A DNA stretch of 64,000 bases from contig CM066735.1 of NCBI GenBank assembly GCA_033961575.1, forward strand, positions 36,289,501-36,353,500, written 5' to 3'. The notes below the pieces were generated by a model. That model was not told the origin of the DNA. It searched no databases and saw nothing but the letters and a program-made list of their open reading frames with translations. The DNA comes from Aselliscus stoliczkanus (taxonomy: Eukaryota > Chordata > Mammalia > Chiroptera > Hipposideridae). Every line of letters starts with the position of its first letter. Position 1 is the stretch's first letter. The translations under genes and the position numbers were made by a program. Shown here piece by piece: positions 1 through 10,944 of the stretch.

Positions 1-700
1 ATATGCAGAGTACTGGGTTTTGCATTCATTATAAATTCCATTCCATGAGGATAATGAAACGTTTCTGACAATATAATTCATAGTCATTTTACTTATTGTG
101 TGTTCTCGGTCACTTGGCCTATAGACGCAAAGCTTATTAGATCTTGCTTGAATGGTTATTACAAGAGTACTTATCTCTTGGGTCATGTCTGTGGAACTCA
201 ACCATATATACTTGGGCAGTGTTATTTGAACCATAACTACTCTGATATGTCTCATCTTTCTACATGTGTGGCACAACAAAATAGTTCAAATTTTCATTTA
301 ATTAGTTAATTAGAAAATAAAGCTCACATGCACACATGAACAGACACACAGACCAAAATTGTATGTGTGTATTATTTAAATGAAAATAAATTTAAATATT
401 ATCTATAATAATATCATTAGAATGATCTTTTTCACTTTCTGTGTATCACACCATACACTAAACCTACTCATGAGAGAATTTTTTCACAAGAAATAAATAT
501 GTTAAATTGTTATAGTAAAATAAATTCATGTTACCAATTTTTGCTATGATTTTTCTTTAAGTAGGAAAAAAAGCAAGATGAACTACACAGTACTTGGTAT
601 CCCAATTCTAATTATGTTCACTAAAGCAGACATAAGAGAAAGAAGGAAAAAGTATATATATATTAGTACTTTGAATTTTCTTACCTTATGAAAGAAAAAG
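1..700. other. AT-rich unclassified sequence
   Basis: No repeat family, exon or RNA gene is recognised here. The sequence is AT-rich with scattered short A and T runs. The 69-codon open frame at 100-309 has no recognisable domain and no splice or promoter context. Confidence 0.4.
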
Positions 701-840
701 CAAGGATAAGCATTCACTGAGTGGCTGCCTTTTGCATTGCCTCACTTAATCCTCAGGACAAGAGTGTGAAGTAGATGGTAACTCTAGCACAAGAATTGGG
801 GGAAAAAGATGAGCCATAAAGAAAATAAGCAACATATCCA
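700..840 (-). repeat. MIR-like SINE fragment
   Basis: The stretch reads like the reverse complement of the MIR core and 3' part: a cattcactgag start, a block resembling ctcacttaatcctcaggaca near 740-760, then a degraded purine-rich end. It is strongly diverged, as expected of an ancient mammal-wide repeat. Confidence 0.5.
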
Positions 841-949
841 AATTATCTGACTGCAGAGTAACACACATAGAATATATAATAGGAATATCACCTGACTCAA
901 AAGTCCCAGATTTTTTAAAACCTATTTTACCAAAACCTGAAAGAAAAAA

Positions 950-1014
950 GAAGGAAGGAAGGAAGGAAGGAAGGAAGGAAGGAAGGAAGGAAGGAAGGAA
1001 GGAAGGAAAGAAGG
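950..1014 (+). repeat. (GGAA)n microsatellite
   Basis: About 16 almost uninterrupted GGAA/AAGG units. On the minus strand it gives a spurious Pro-Ser-Phe-Leu repeat inside a 120-codon open frame, which is not a gene. GGAA arrays can bind ETS-family proteins, but nothing nearby suggests a promoter. Confidence 0.97.
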
Positions 1015-1379
1015 CACACAGGCAGGCAAGGAAAAAGGAGAAAGAAAAGAAGGAGAAAAACAACTCTAATGTGATAACTTTGTAATCTAGTATTTTAACA
1101 AAAACCAATGCTATCTAGTATCAGATTATTTCATTTGATTTTCCTACTGCTGAAAATATATTCTGAGTGCTTATAAATACACACGTAATATTTATTTAAT
1201 TTTTGTCCCAGTAACAATAATAAGACAAATTCTCGCTGAAGTACTTTACTTTTATGTAAGAAAATTACTGACACTTAATAAAGAATTTTAATTTCATTAC
1301 ATTTAAAAACAAAGAGGGTTTCAGTGCCTGACTCCCAGTATACTGGCATCATAGAGATCTTAATACAGCCACATTATGA

Positions 1380-1540
1380 CTTTTAGTGGATATGAGAATT
1401 TGACCAAGTTAATTAACTCCTCTAAGTCACAATTTTCTCATTTGAAAAATGGGGTTAATAAAGACTATTTCCTAAACTTACAAAGAAAGTCAATGATGTA
1501 ATACATACAAAGCACCTAGCATGAATTATTTTATCATTCC
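1380..1540 (+). repeat. MIR SINE fragment, sense
   Basis: The order of blocks matches the MIR core: a fragment like 'gaccaagttaattaactcct' at about 1402, 'tttctcatttgaaaaatggg' at about 1433, then a region ending in 'acaaagcacctagcatga' at about 1507. Diverged but colinear. Confidence 0.7.
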
Positions 1541-2265
1541 TATTATTAGCAGAAGGAATGAAACAGCCTTAAACATACAGATGCACATAATTAACTATGC
1601 AGAAATACAATCATTTCACCAATAAGACACAATTTATGAAAAATTTGTTTGATGGGTTTCTTCTATAAATTTACTGTATTAGTTAGAAATGAATCTAAAA
1701 ATACTTATGAAAGAACTACAAATATGTATATTCAAAGGAACATACTTTAAAATGTTCTAAACATTTATAATCTCATAACAAGAAACTCTTTGGACTACTA
1801 TTGTTATTAATTTTATTGTATTTCTAAAACTATGGAGTTTCATTTACAATAAATATTCTCTAATATCATCTATGCCAAAGATCCATTATACTATAATGGT
1901 GAACCAAATGAATTTTTTTTGGACATGGAAATTTATGTGTAGAATTAATCTATACTTTAAAAGTTCTATGTCAGATAATATAAATGTATATCATTTTTAT
2001 TAGTGATTCAGATTTTTCAAATCCCTACCCAAAAGAAATATTCATATTTATGTTCATTGTGCAAAGTTATTTTTCTTAGCTAAAATGTCATTAACTTTCA
2101 ATGCTGTATTAACTCAAACTTTTCTACATGTAGAGAGACTTCCCAATATATTACTTCATGTATGATCTAATAAGCTGTATTGAATAAAAACCACTATAGA
2201 GATTGTAAATATCACATCAACTACAGCAATACTCTATTTACATATAAAAGATAGAAACTTGATGA
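1541..2265. other. AT-rich unclassified sequence
   Basis: About 75 percent A+T by eye. No recognisable repeat or coding frame was seen. Confidence 0.4.
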
Positions 2266-2289
2266 GCAGATAAAAAAGAAAAAAGCTAA

Positions 2290-3040
2290 TTACAAGAAAG
2301 AGCCTTTAAATATAAAGACTCAGATGATTTAAAAGTAAAGGAATGGAGAAAGATATATCATGCTAATATTAAACAAGTTGGAGTATCTATGACAATTTCA
2401 GACAAGCAGACTTCAGAACAAGGGAAATTATCAAGTAGAAGAGGGGAATTACATAATCAAAACAGGGGTCAAATCTACTCAAAGACATGAAATCCTTTAC
2501 CAACAGAGCTGAAACTATGTGAGGTAAAAACCGATAGGACTACAAGAAGACATAGACAAACCTATTATTATACTTAGAAGCTTCAATAATCCCCTTTCAG
2601 TTACTGATAGATCAAGCAGACAGAAAAATCAGTAAGTATAATGTTGACCTGAATAGCCATTTCAATCAATTTAATCTAATCGATATTTATAGAATATTTC
2701 ATCTAACAACAGCGAAGTACACATTTTTCTCAATATCACATGTAATATTCACTGGGAAAAACAACATTATGGGCGATAAAATGCACTGTAATAAAACTGA
2801 AAGAACAGAAATCATACAAACTATGTCATCTAATAAAAAATAGAATTAAACCAGAAAGCAGTAACAGAATAGATGGAAAATTCCCAAATATTTGGAGAGT
2901 AAACAACACACAGATCAATGAAGTTACAAGAAAATATTTAAAAATATTTGCAATTAAATAAAAATAAAAATGCAATTTATCAAATGTAAGATACAATTAA
3001 AGCACTATTTAGAGGATAATTTAAATCACTGAATGCTTAT
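2290..3040 (+). repeat. L1 ORF2 endonuclease-region fragment, broken
   Basis: The sequence is colinear with the endonuclease part of LINE-1 ORF2, followed by its linker toward reverse transcriptase. Around 2580-2622 one frame reads FNNPLSVTDRSSRQ, a decayed form of the conserved L1 GDFN-P-LS-DR-S-RQ segment; the active-site Asp of GDFN is replaced. Further blocks (2690-2760, 'caacaacagcgaagtacaca') match the following helix-strand region. Frameshifts and stops are frequent, so the piece is dead. Neither a 5' UTR nor a 3' end is attached. Confidence 0.8.
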
Positions 3041-3394
3041 AGTAATGTTTTTTTATTAAATAGGCAATATGTCATTTTGGAGGTGGGGGTTAAAGTAGAA
3101 AACTCAGTCAAGTATTCCAAGCCCAAGTTCAAAAAATAGATTTCAAGTCTTGTTCCTAAAATATTATTTCTGTAATATTTGAGTTTGTTTAGGAAACCAA
3201 GAAAGAACTAGATTCATTTTAAAAACTAGATTAATGGGAAAGTAATACAAACTAAAACTAAAATTATATATAACTATATATAGTTATTATAATAATTATA
3301 CTATAAAACTATGTATGTCATTAAGCTGAAGAAAGAACTGGAGCGATCTTTAGTGACACGTTCGAGAAGTATAAGACTAGATAGTTTTTCTTTA

Positions 3395-3923
3395 GTTTTT
3401 CAAGCTTTATTGAGATATAATTGACATACAACATCATGTAATTTTAAGTGTATAATATGTTGATTTGATACAGTTATATATTGTAAAATGATTATCACCA
3501 TAGGATTAGCAAACACCTCCATCATGTCACATAAATGCCATTTCTTTTTTGTGGTGAGAAAACTTAAGATTTACTATCTTGGCAACTTTAAAGTATATAA
3601 TAGATGGAAAGTTCTGTGCATTATATCCCCAGCACTTATTTATCATATAACTGTAAATTTGTACCCTTTGATCAGCATCTCTCTTTTCCACCCCCCACCC
3701 CCAGCCCCTGGTAAACACCTTTTAAATCTGTGTTTCTATGAGTTAGCTTTTTTAGATTCTACATATAAATGATATCATACTGTATTTGTCTTTCTCTGTT
3801 TGATGTATTTCACTAATCATAATGCCCTCAAGTCCACCCTATGTTGTTTAATGGCAGGATTTTCTTCTTCCTCATGACTGAATAATATTCCATTGTGTGT
3901 GTGGGTGATGTGTGTATGTGTAT

Positions 3924-3970
<47 letters not shown>

Positions 3971-4140
3971 ATCTTCTTTATCCATTCATCGGCATAGACA
4001 CTTAAGTTGTTTCCATAGCATGGTGTTATGAATAATGCTACAATGAACATGAGAGTGTATTTATCTGTTTGCGATCCTATTTTCATTTCCTCTGGATATA
4101 TTTCCAGATGCTGTATTTTTGGATCACATGGTAGTTCTAG
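3395..4140 (-). repeat. L1M-type 3' end (3' UTR plus ORF2 C-terminal region)
   Basis: Reading the plus strand from 'caagctttattgagatataa' at about 3400 gives the familiar antisense order of an old L1 3' end: 3' UTR; the 'cccagcccctgg' block near 3700; 'agcttttttagattctacat' near 3747; 'aataatattccattgtgtgt' near 3880; and 'gaataatgctacaatgaaca' near 4030, the reverse complement of the ORF2 C-terminal region. A (TA)n tract expanded at 3926-3967. The 94- and 63-codon frames here are artefacts of the repeat. Confidence 0.85.
3926..3967. repeat. (TA)n microsatellite
   Basis: About 21 uninterrupted TA units inside the antisense L1 3' end, next to a GT-rich stretch. Confidence 0.97.
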
Positions 4141-4293
4141 GGATCTAAATAAAAGATGGAAGGATAAGGGCAGAAACTATTTCAGGGCGAATGATGGGGA
4201 CTCAAATATATCTAACAGAGGGAAGGAAAGGCCCTGAGGGAGTATCCCAGGGTAATTTTCAAAAAAAAACGTAGATTCAAAAATATATATTGA

Positions 4294-4401
4294 GGCCGGC
4301 CGAGTGGTGCAGTGGTTAAGCGCTGGCCTGGGAAGCCAGCAGCCCAGGTTTGGTCCCACATATGAGGGCCAGTGACGCTGCCCTAAAAAAAAAAAAAAAA
4401 A

Positions 4402-4405
<4 letters not shown>
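4294..4405 (+). repeat. Short tRNA-derived SINE (head-only form)
   Basis: Starts with ggccggccgagtggtgcagt. An A-box-like gtggtgcagtggttaag and a B-box-like region (ggtttggtccc, diverged) lie in tRNA-like spacing, and it ends in tgccct plus a 21-bp A tail. It belongs to the same family as the copies at 21716, 25664, 45041, 59291 and 63802. An (AT)n microsatellite follows the tail directly. Confidence 0.93.

Positions 4406-4450
<45 letters not shown>
4406..4450. repeat. (AT)n microsatellite at a SINE tail
   Basis: About 22 AT units starting where the poly(A) tail of the SINE at 4294 ends. The target already contained 'aatatatat', so the tract could derive from target plus tail. Confidence 0.95.
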
Positions 4451-4457
<7 letters not shown>

Positions 4458-6030
4458 AAAGCAATAGATGAAATGTTCATAATAAAAGCTAATATTCAAT
4501 CACCATTTAAAGTTTCAAACCTTTGGAATGGACATACCTGGTGAGGGGAGATCAAACAATCATCAGAAAATATTTAATTATTGATTAAGTATTTAACCTG
4601 CATTAGTTTAATTATAATACATTATGAATATAGATAGCTTGTGTACTCCCTGAGTACATGCCAATGTAATTAATGAGTTTAAGATCTGAATTGTCTAGTT
4701 TAGCAGATTAGAGCACTAAGGAGAAATGATGTGGTACAACCAATTATGAACAGATGCAAAATCTAAGCACAAATATTAACATTTGAGATTTAGTTATTTT
4801 TAAGTTTCTTCTTAATATAAAAAAAGACTCGTCTCTCACTTCAACTTTTTTTTATATAAAACTGAAAATAGCTCTCATGGATCTTAGGATTTTTATCTTA
4901 CAGATCCAACCAAATAACATCCATTACATGCCTAGGATTAATTAGCTTTACTTAATATTCTGATAATTAATTTCATACACAAGTTATAATCATTGAAGCT
5001 CAGTAAGGAAAATATGGTATTTTATTACATTTTATGAGTGGCTAACATTTAAATAAATATAAAACATACAATGGAAATTGTACATACCTATAACTTGTTT
5101 AAGCATATTATAACATGATAACTTACTTGCACAGAAAAATAATTTTTGTGTTTTGAAATAACTTATGTAAATTACTAATCATGAGAAAATGATAATCTAC
5201 AATACCAAACAGATTTCTGAATTGTACGGTAGTATTCTAAATAATTTTAATAAATATGGTGTTTTCTAGTGAATAAAACAGACCTGAATTTTTATCTTAT
5301 ACAAACTTCACTTGAGTTCTCAAAAGTTATATTTTGTTTCCCAAACAATTGACATATAATGATTTCTACAATTCCCAGACAAATCATGAAACATTTGTTT
5401 CTTAAATAAATATGTAAATCTCAATCAAAGTATGGCCATTTTACCAAATAAATACAAAAGATTATAGTAAATTAAACTATTGATTAAAAAAAACTCTTCA
5501 TAACAATTTTAGAATTTCATTTGGGTTATAGTCATGATAACCTGGCATTTCTTTTTTATAAATAAAGTATGGGAAATATATGAACTTAAAATTACTAAAA
5601 TCAAATTCAGAAAATGAAGAAAATTTTCCATAAAATTCTTCAAGAAAATGTATATATTTATAGAAGTATTAATAAAAATTAGTTGTTTAAATATTTTATT
5701 ATACGTTGACATTAAAACTGTAGAGAACTATTAAATGTTAAAAAAGTCATTAAAGTTTTTATAGATCTTGTTCATAATAGTGAAAACAATATATTTATTA
5801 ATGGATAAGGGAAAAACATCTTAATATTAGTCCTAGCCCCAATTGAATTAGTTAATAGTCAGAATAAGGAATATCGCCAAGAAGATAGAGAGGAAAAGCA
5901 TTCCACTATAGTGTAAGGGCCAGCTCATCACAAGGTCAAAACAGTAACAGAGCTTCGCAATAGTGAAACAAAACTCAAGTAATTGAAGAGAACTTTTAAA
6001 ATCAACAATCAAGTTAGATATTTTAACATT
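4451..6030. other. AT-rich unclassified sequence
   Basis: About 1.6 kb with no confidently recognised repeat, exon or RNA. It is AT-rich with many short T and A runs. Open frames of 60-67 codons are random. Confidence 0.4.
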
Positions 6031-6059
6031 ATTCATTCAGTATGAGACAGAACAAGTAC

Positions 6060-6960
6060 ACTAAAATTCAATAAAGATATAAAACAAGCTGAACACCACT
6101 ACTGATTGGATTGAACTAATTGATATATATGGAGCCGAACAACAACATAACACAGTATGAAACAAAAACATAATACACATTGTTTTCAAGTACGTATTAA
6201 ATATTTACCAAGGTAAGTGATATTTTAGGGCATAAAATAATCTCAGTAAATTTAAACAGGTTGAAAGCACATAAAGTATGATACGAAGAAATCAAACTAA
6301 AAAACATTAACAGAAATGTATCTTGTAACACACCTTGTATTGGAAAGCAAATGACATTTCTAAATAATCCACAGATTAAAAAAGAAAGCAAAACAGAAAT
6401 TAGGAAATATATTCAACTGAATGAAAAATGGCAAAACAGCATAAACCTTCATAGAATAATATTGCAGAAGTAGAAAAAGATTTTAGAAATAAAATGTTTA
6501 AATTATAAAAAATAAAATCTCAAATCAATTATATAAACTTATCCTTAAGAAACTAGGTGTGATGCTGGGGGAATGGAGGAAAAACGCAAAATAAATCCAA
6601 AGCAAGCAAAAGGAAGAAGGTAGCAAACGTGAGAAAAAGCAAAAGGAAGAAAGTAGCAAATGTGAGAGCATAAATCAATGAAATTAAAAACAGACTATGA
6701 AAGAATACAGGAAATTGATGAATAAAACACTAGCTCTTAAAAGAGCAATAAAAAAATCAATCTCTATAAAAATAAATCTCTAGCAGAATGACCAAAAATA
6801 TGAGAGAAGACAAATATACTGATATTCAACAGATATTAAAAGAATGATGAGACCATTGCAAATTATTTCAAAAACATAAATTTGACAACTTAGATGAAAT
6901 GGACAAATTTCTTGAAAGTGCCAAACTAACAAAGTGCAATCAATAATAACAAGTTAAATG
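6060..6960 (+). repeat. L1 ORF2 fragment (endonuclease C-terminus to early RT), broken
   Basis: The order of blocks matches LINE-1 ORF2: 'gaactaattgatatatatgg' (LIDIY region, 6112), 'gggcataaaataatctcagt' (6230), the stretch around 6380-6420 resembling the 'EIRKYF-LNE' linker, 'cataaatcaatgaaattaaa' (6670) and 'gacaacttagatgaaatgga' (6884). Compared with an intact L1, about 150 bp is missing near 6430-6480. Many stops. It overlaps in content with the fragment at 2290-3040 but extends further 3', so these are separate insertions. Confidence 0.8.
6605..6669 (+). repeat. 33-bp tandem duplication inside L1
   Basis: Two adjacent copies of agcaaaaggaagaaGgtagc... (6605 and 6638) differ at only a few positions (G/A, C/T). 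This is a local duplication in the L1 fragment, later than the L1 insertion. Confidence 0.9.
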
Positions 6961-7620
6961 AACAATCCTGTTATCTATTCCTTGAGCATCTTTTAGCAAT
7001 TTAAGGATGGGGGATTGAGGATTCTGAAAAAGGACAGGCTGGCTTTTTGGTTAATTAGGTGTGAATTATTGATCATTAATTTGTAGAAAATATATCTGAA
7101 TATGTGCTGGTATATTTGAACAACAGACTTTGAATTTATAAAGTACTTCACACAGACTCTCAGAAATATTAAACCACATACCTAATGACACAAATTATGA
7201 GCAATAGATGGAAAATTAGGTTAGCTTAACAGTGTTTTCTGACTGCAGAGATACTCTTCTTCCTATACCTGGATTCCAATTAATTTCAGGATTGCTACCC
7301 TAGGGGTTGCCACAATTTACGAGTTCATGTAGCTTGAACATAAAAAACTTCATACATCAAAATAATAGCACATCAGCCAATGTAACTGTATTGCAATGGT
7401 ATTAGTAATCTGCTGTTTGGTTTGGAATGATATTTACATGACAGAGATTCAAGTTCTAAATTTTAGTTCTATAACACATGAACCCTTGCAAGAAACAAGG
7501 AAATGTTGCTGTGATTCTGTTTTCTCAATGAAAAACAAAACAAACAAATGAACAAACAAACGAAAGAACTACATCTTCCAGGATTGCATGTGGACACAGA
7601 ATGAAACTAAATTAAACACA
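6961..7620. other. Unclassified sequence
   Basis: No family recognised. A faint MIR-like match near 7140-7200 is too weak to call. Confidence 0.35.
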
Positions 7621-7623
7621 GTT

Positions 7624-7712
7624 TAAAAATAAATAAATAAATAAATAAATATATAATATAATATAATATAATATAATATAATATAATATAATATAATATA
7701 ATATAATATAAT
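7624..7712. repeat. (AAAT)n followed by (ATAAT)n microsatellite
   Basis: About six AAAT units (7627-7650), then about twelve pentameric ATAAT/TATAA units to 7712. This is a compound AT-rich tract. Confidence 0.95.
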
Positions 7713-7942
7713 ATATATTTTTTTAATCCTGACTTAAAATAAATAATAAACAATATATCCCATGGAACTTAGTATTTTTTCCTGACCTGCATTTTAGTCT
7801 GAATTCTGTTATCAAATTTGGGAAGCACAGTGAGACATCCAAAGCGGGGTCCCTGAGGTAGAGCACTGGGTCCTGCAGGGATAGGAAGCATGGCCAGTAC
7901 CACAGGTGATTAGAGGAAGGCATTTTAACTCAGCGATCTTCC

Positions 7943-8247
7943 TGTATTAGTCAGTTCAGGCTGCCATAACCATGTATTACAGATAGATGCCTTTTAAAAC
8001 AGAAATTCAATTCTCACAGTTCTAAAGACTGGAAAGCCCAAGGTCAAAGTGCCAGCAGGGTCAGTGTCTGGTGAGGACTCTCTCTTGGATTGCAGACAGC
8101 AACAAGGCCTTTTGTTGGTGTGGAAGTCTCAACTTCATGAGCTCATTTAACAGAATTATCACCCATAGGCCTCATCTCCAAATGTCATTACATTAAGGGT
8201 TAGGTCTTCATCATATAAATATTGGGGACATAATTTAATCCAGAACA
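7943..8247 (-). repeat. MaLR (MLT1-like) solo LTR
   Basis: On the plus strand it starts tgtattagtcagttcaggct and ends in ...ccagaaca, the antisense form of a TG...CA LTR. Internal blocks (ctcacagttctaaagactgg; gccagcagggtcagtgtctg; gggttaggtcttcatcatat) are in the order of MLT1A/MST-type MaLR LTRs in reverse. The length (about 305 bp) fits a somewhat shortened LTR. The flanks cttcc/ctctc are only a poor 5-bp target duplication, in keeping with age. Confidence 0.8.
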
Positions 8248-8699
8248 CTCTCTGAAGTGTCACAGCCAGAAAGCATGAATGAGAGCAGAAAGTTCGAAAA
8301 GAATAATAACATACTGGTGGTGGGTATCCTATTGGAAAAGCTTATGTATGGCACAGAGACTGAGAAGACTGGATAATTATTCTCTAGAATACAAAGGGAA
8401 GTAGACTGAGGTCTGTAATTTAAATGCTTCTCTATCATTTTACATTTTAAAGATTAAACAATATCAGGGATCTCATTATTAGGAATCTATCAATGTCAGT
8501 TGGGAGGATAATTGCTTGATTAATCATTCAATCAAATATGAGTGCAGAAATGCCCTTTCCTTGCCTATTATTTTCTGTTTTATTGCCTAAGAAAATATTT
8601 AATATTTCTAAGAAAATATTTTACTAAAGGCATTAGAAATCAAAAAATATTTTTTTAAAATTATACTTTAAAAATTTAATAAATATTCATAATAAAAAG

Positions 8700-8800
8700 G
8701 CCTGTGTCTAGAGTGACCAGATTTACCAAAACAAAAACAAAAACAAAAACAAAAACAAAAACCACAAACAGGACACCTAGTTACATTTGAAAAATAGGTC
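8700..8800. repeat. Old DNA-element-like fragment with (AAAAC)n
   Basis: 'gagtgaccagatttaccaaa' and 'aacaggacacctagttacat' flank a five-unit AAAAC tract (8729-8760). They resemble parts of one mammalian interspersed repeat that I cannot name. Confidence 0.35.
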
Positions 8801-8840
8801 TACCAGTAAACTTTTTATACTCTAATAAAAAAAAAGTTGC

Positions 8841-9277
8841 GAGCCAGCCGAGTGGCGCATTGGTTAAGTGCTGGTTTTGGGATTCCAGCGGCCCCGGTTC
8901 GGATCCCACATGAGGGCCAGTGACACTGCCCTCTACAGCGAACAACAGCTCCACCTGGAGCTGGGCTGTGCGAGCCCCGGTGATGGTGTGGGCTGCAGCC
9001 CCTGCTGCAGTGGGCTGCCATAGGCTACAGTGAGTGGCCCGCAGCCAAGCGTGAGCTGCCAATAGCCGCGTTGAGCGACATCCAGAGGCCAGTGACCGAT
9101 CTGCCTCATCTGGGAAGAGCACAATGATGATACCAACATGGGCCAGTGAAGCAATGTCCTCCACAACTAGACTGAAGAACAAAAGGACAGAAACTTGTCG
9201 GTTCCCCTTCCCCGATTCCCCAACGCTGTTCCCCTCCGCCAATTCCCCAATAAAATCTTTAAAAAACAAAACAAAAC
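8841..9277 (+). repeat. Long tRNA-derived SINE (Rhin-1-like), full length
   Basis: The tRNA-like head (A box gtggcgcattggttaag; B box ggttcggatccc) is followed, after ctgccctc, by a roughly 320-bp body: tacagc, ctccacctggagctgggctg, gcagcccctgctgcagtggg, gaccgatctgcctcatctgg, ctccacaactagactgaaga, and a 3' end of ccccaataaaatcttt plus an A-rich tail. The target-site duplication aaaagttgc lies at 8832-8840 and 9278-9286. The 183-, 77- and 68-codon frames here are carried by the SINE body and recur in the other long copies; they are not genes. Confidence 0.95.
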
Positions 9278-9286
9278 AAAAGTTGC

Positions 9287-10430
9287 ATATGAGGCATTTA
9301 GGGAGCCCTGGCAAATTCATCACGGGATGCACAATGAAGCATTAAATTCATGACATGTCCTATCTACAAGGATGCCCGCACCCTATCTATGTGTCGCTCT
9401 TTAGTTATGTTCCCTCCATAGTATTTCAAAACCAAAGTTAATAATTAGCATTAATTTTATACACAGAAAAAAAGTTGGAGACATTGTATTCTTCAACTGG
9501 ACAAGAATCTCCTCTTTTAAAACATTTTTTGGTCACACAGTACCTGTGCAAATGTGAAGCTGTAGTAACAGAAATAAAGTACTTTGAAAAACTTGCTGAC
9601 ACTCAGTCATGAAGTAATCTTGTCACCAATTAGATTTCTAATTTTTTATTGTCCTTTAGCTCTTGAGTAGGATAAATTGAAGGAATATGACCGAAATAGA
9701 AAATAAAATAAATGAACAAACAAAGGACAAGGAGAGAATTGACAGAGTCTAAGCCATTCTGGTCATATAAATTCTAAAACCAAAAATATACTTGGTTTTA
9801 AATCTGTAGCTGTAAGAGAGTGAGGTGACATGACAAATAGGTCTGACATTACTTGTTTTGTAAGCCATCTTGCATGTCAGAATTCCTGTGGCGAAAGCAT
9901 AAAGCTGAAGTGGAGTTGGGATCACAGAATTAAATGAAGTGTGCCTTTAGCATTTACAATCAGTGGAAAGCAGACATTCCACCTACCCTTTGTTCCGAAG
10001 ACCCCTTAGACTTGTGATGGTTGGAAAGCACTTCCGATGAGGGAATCTTTGTTATAATTACTCAACACACTTGAGTGTTAACTGGGTGTCTCAAAAGTCA
10101 AGCTCATATTGGGCATAAAGTTAAGATGCCAACATTATTGGAGATTGGAGAAACAGGGAAAATGTTTACCATTAAGGAAAATGAAACTTTGAACCAAGAA
10201 ACGTGCTACAGAACAAAGTTAAAGGGCATTTGAGAGGGAAAAAGGGAGCATAGAAAATTATATCAAATAACATTAGAAAGTGTGCGCTAGCTTTACATGA
10301 GAAACACTTTGTTTAAGTAAAGGCAGTTGAAATATTGAATAAGAGCTGAAAGCCACATAATGTAGACTAATTCAATCATTTCATCACATTTCAAGTAATG
10401 ACACAATCATTTGTAAATATATTTCTAAAA
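9287..10430. other. Unclassified, higher-complexity sequence
   Basis: No repeat recognised. 9590-10050 is of normal complexity ('cctgtggcgaaagcataaag' at about 9888) and could hold conserved non-coding sequence, but nothing in the window proves it. Confidence 0.4.
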
Positions 10431-10443
10431 TAATACAATAGAA

Positions 10444-10590
10444 GGGGCCGGCCGAGTGACTCAGTTGGTTAAGAACTCGCTCAAGAGTGCGAGCTGAGCT
10501 CTGAGCAACAGTGGTTCGATGCCCAGCCTGAGCTGAGCTGCCACTGAGCTGCCAACAGGTGGCAGGATGGCTCAGCTAAAAAAAAAAAAA
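10444..10590 (+). repeat. tRNA-derived SINE, second type
   Basis: It shares the first bases (ggccggccgagtg) with the main SINE but then reads actcagttggttaagaactc, gctcaagagtgcgagctgag, a B box ggttcgatgcc, and ends ggtggcaggatggctcagct plus an A tail. The target-site duplication aatacaatagaa lies at 10432-10443 and again just after the tail (about 10589-10600). The same type occurs at 28284-28442. Confidence 0.93.
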
Positions 10591-10834
10591 TACAATAGAA
10601 AAATTGGTGCAGAGTAGAAAAATTTGAAAATAAAAGGAAGTATAAGGACAGCATAAGTGTGACATTCAAAAGAGCTTCCATTGGTTGCATGGAACTTGAT
10701 CATGCTTAGCCAACTCCTTGGGTTTTAGAATTGTTATTACAAATTGTGCTACAATCATTATACTTCAATTAAAAGAAATGTTTTTTGAGGGCAAAATATG
10801 TGATGCTAACAACTCTATTAAAATGTACCAGTGT

Positions 10835-10895
10835 CAGCATGCTATTTTATAGAGGAAGAAACTGAAATTGAGAGTTTAGGTTTAAATGTAAGCGG
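10835..10895 (-). repeat. MIR-like short fragment
   Basis: 'ttatagaggaagaaactgaa' resembles the antisense of the MIR core. It is very short. Confidence 0.35.
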
Positions 10896-10944
10896 TCAAA
10901 GTTCTGTGCACGTACTCTTTACATTTAGGTTATATTTATATTTT

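Noticed and set aside
746..1108. 120-codon frame with Pro-Ser-Phe-Leu repeats
   Set aside because: Produced by the (GGAA)n tract.
4294..4384. tRNA gene (A and B boxes with tRNA-like spacing)
   Set aside because: About 15 similar copies with target duplications and poly(A) tails occur in the window; they cannot fold as intact tRNAs and are SINEs.
8781..9332. 183-codon minus-strand open frame, the longest in the window
   Set aside because: It lies over the long SINE and recurs in related form in the SINE copies at 55.7 and 57.6 kb. The frame is a property of the repeat, not a gene.
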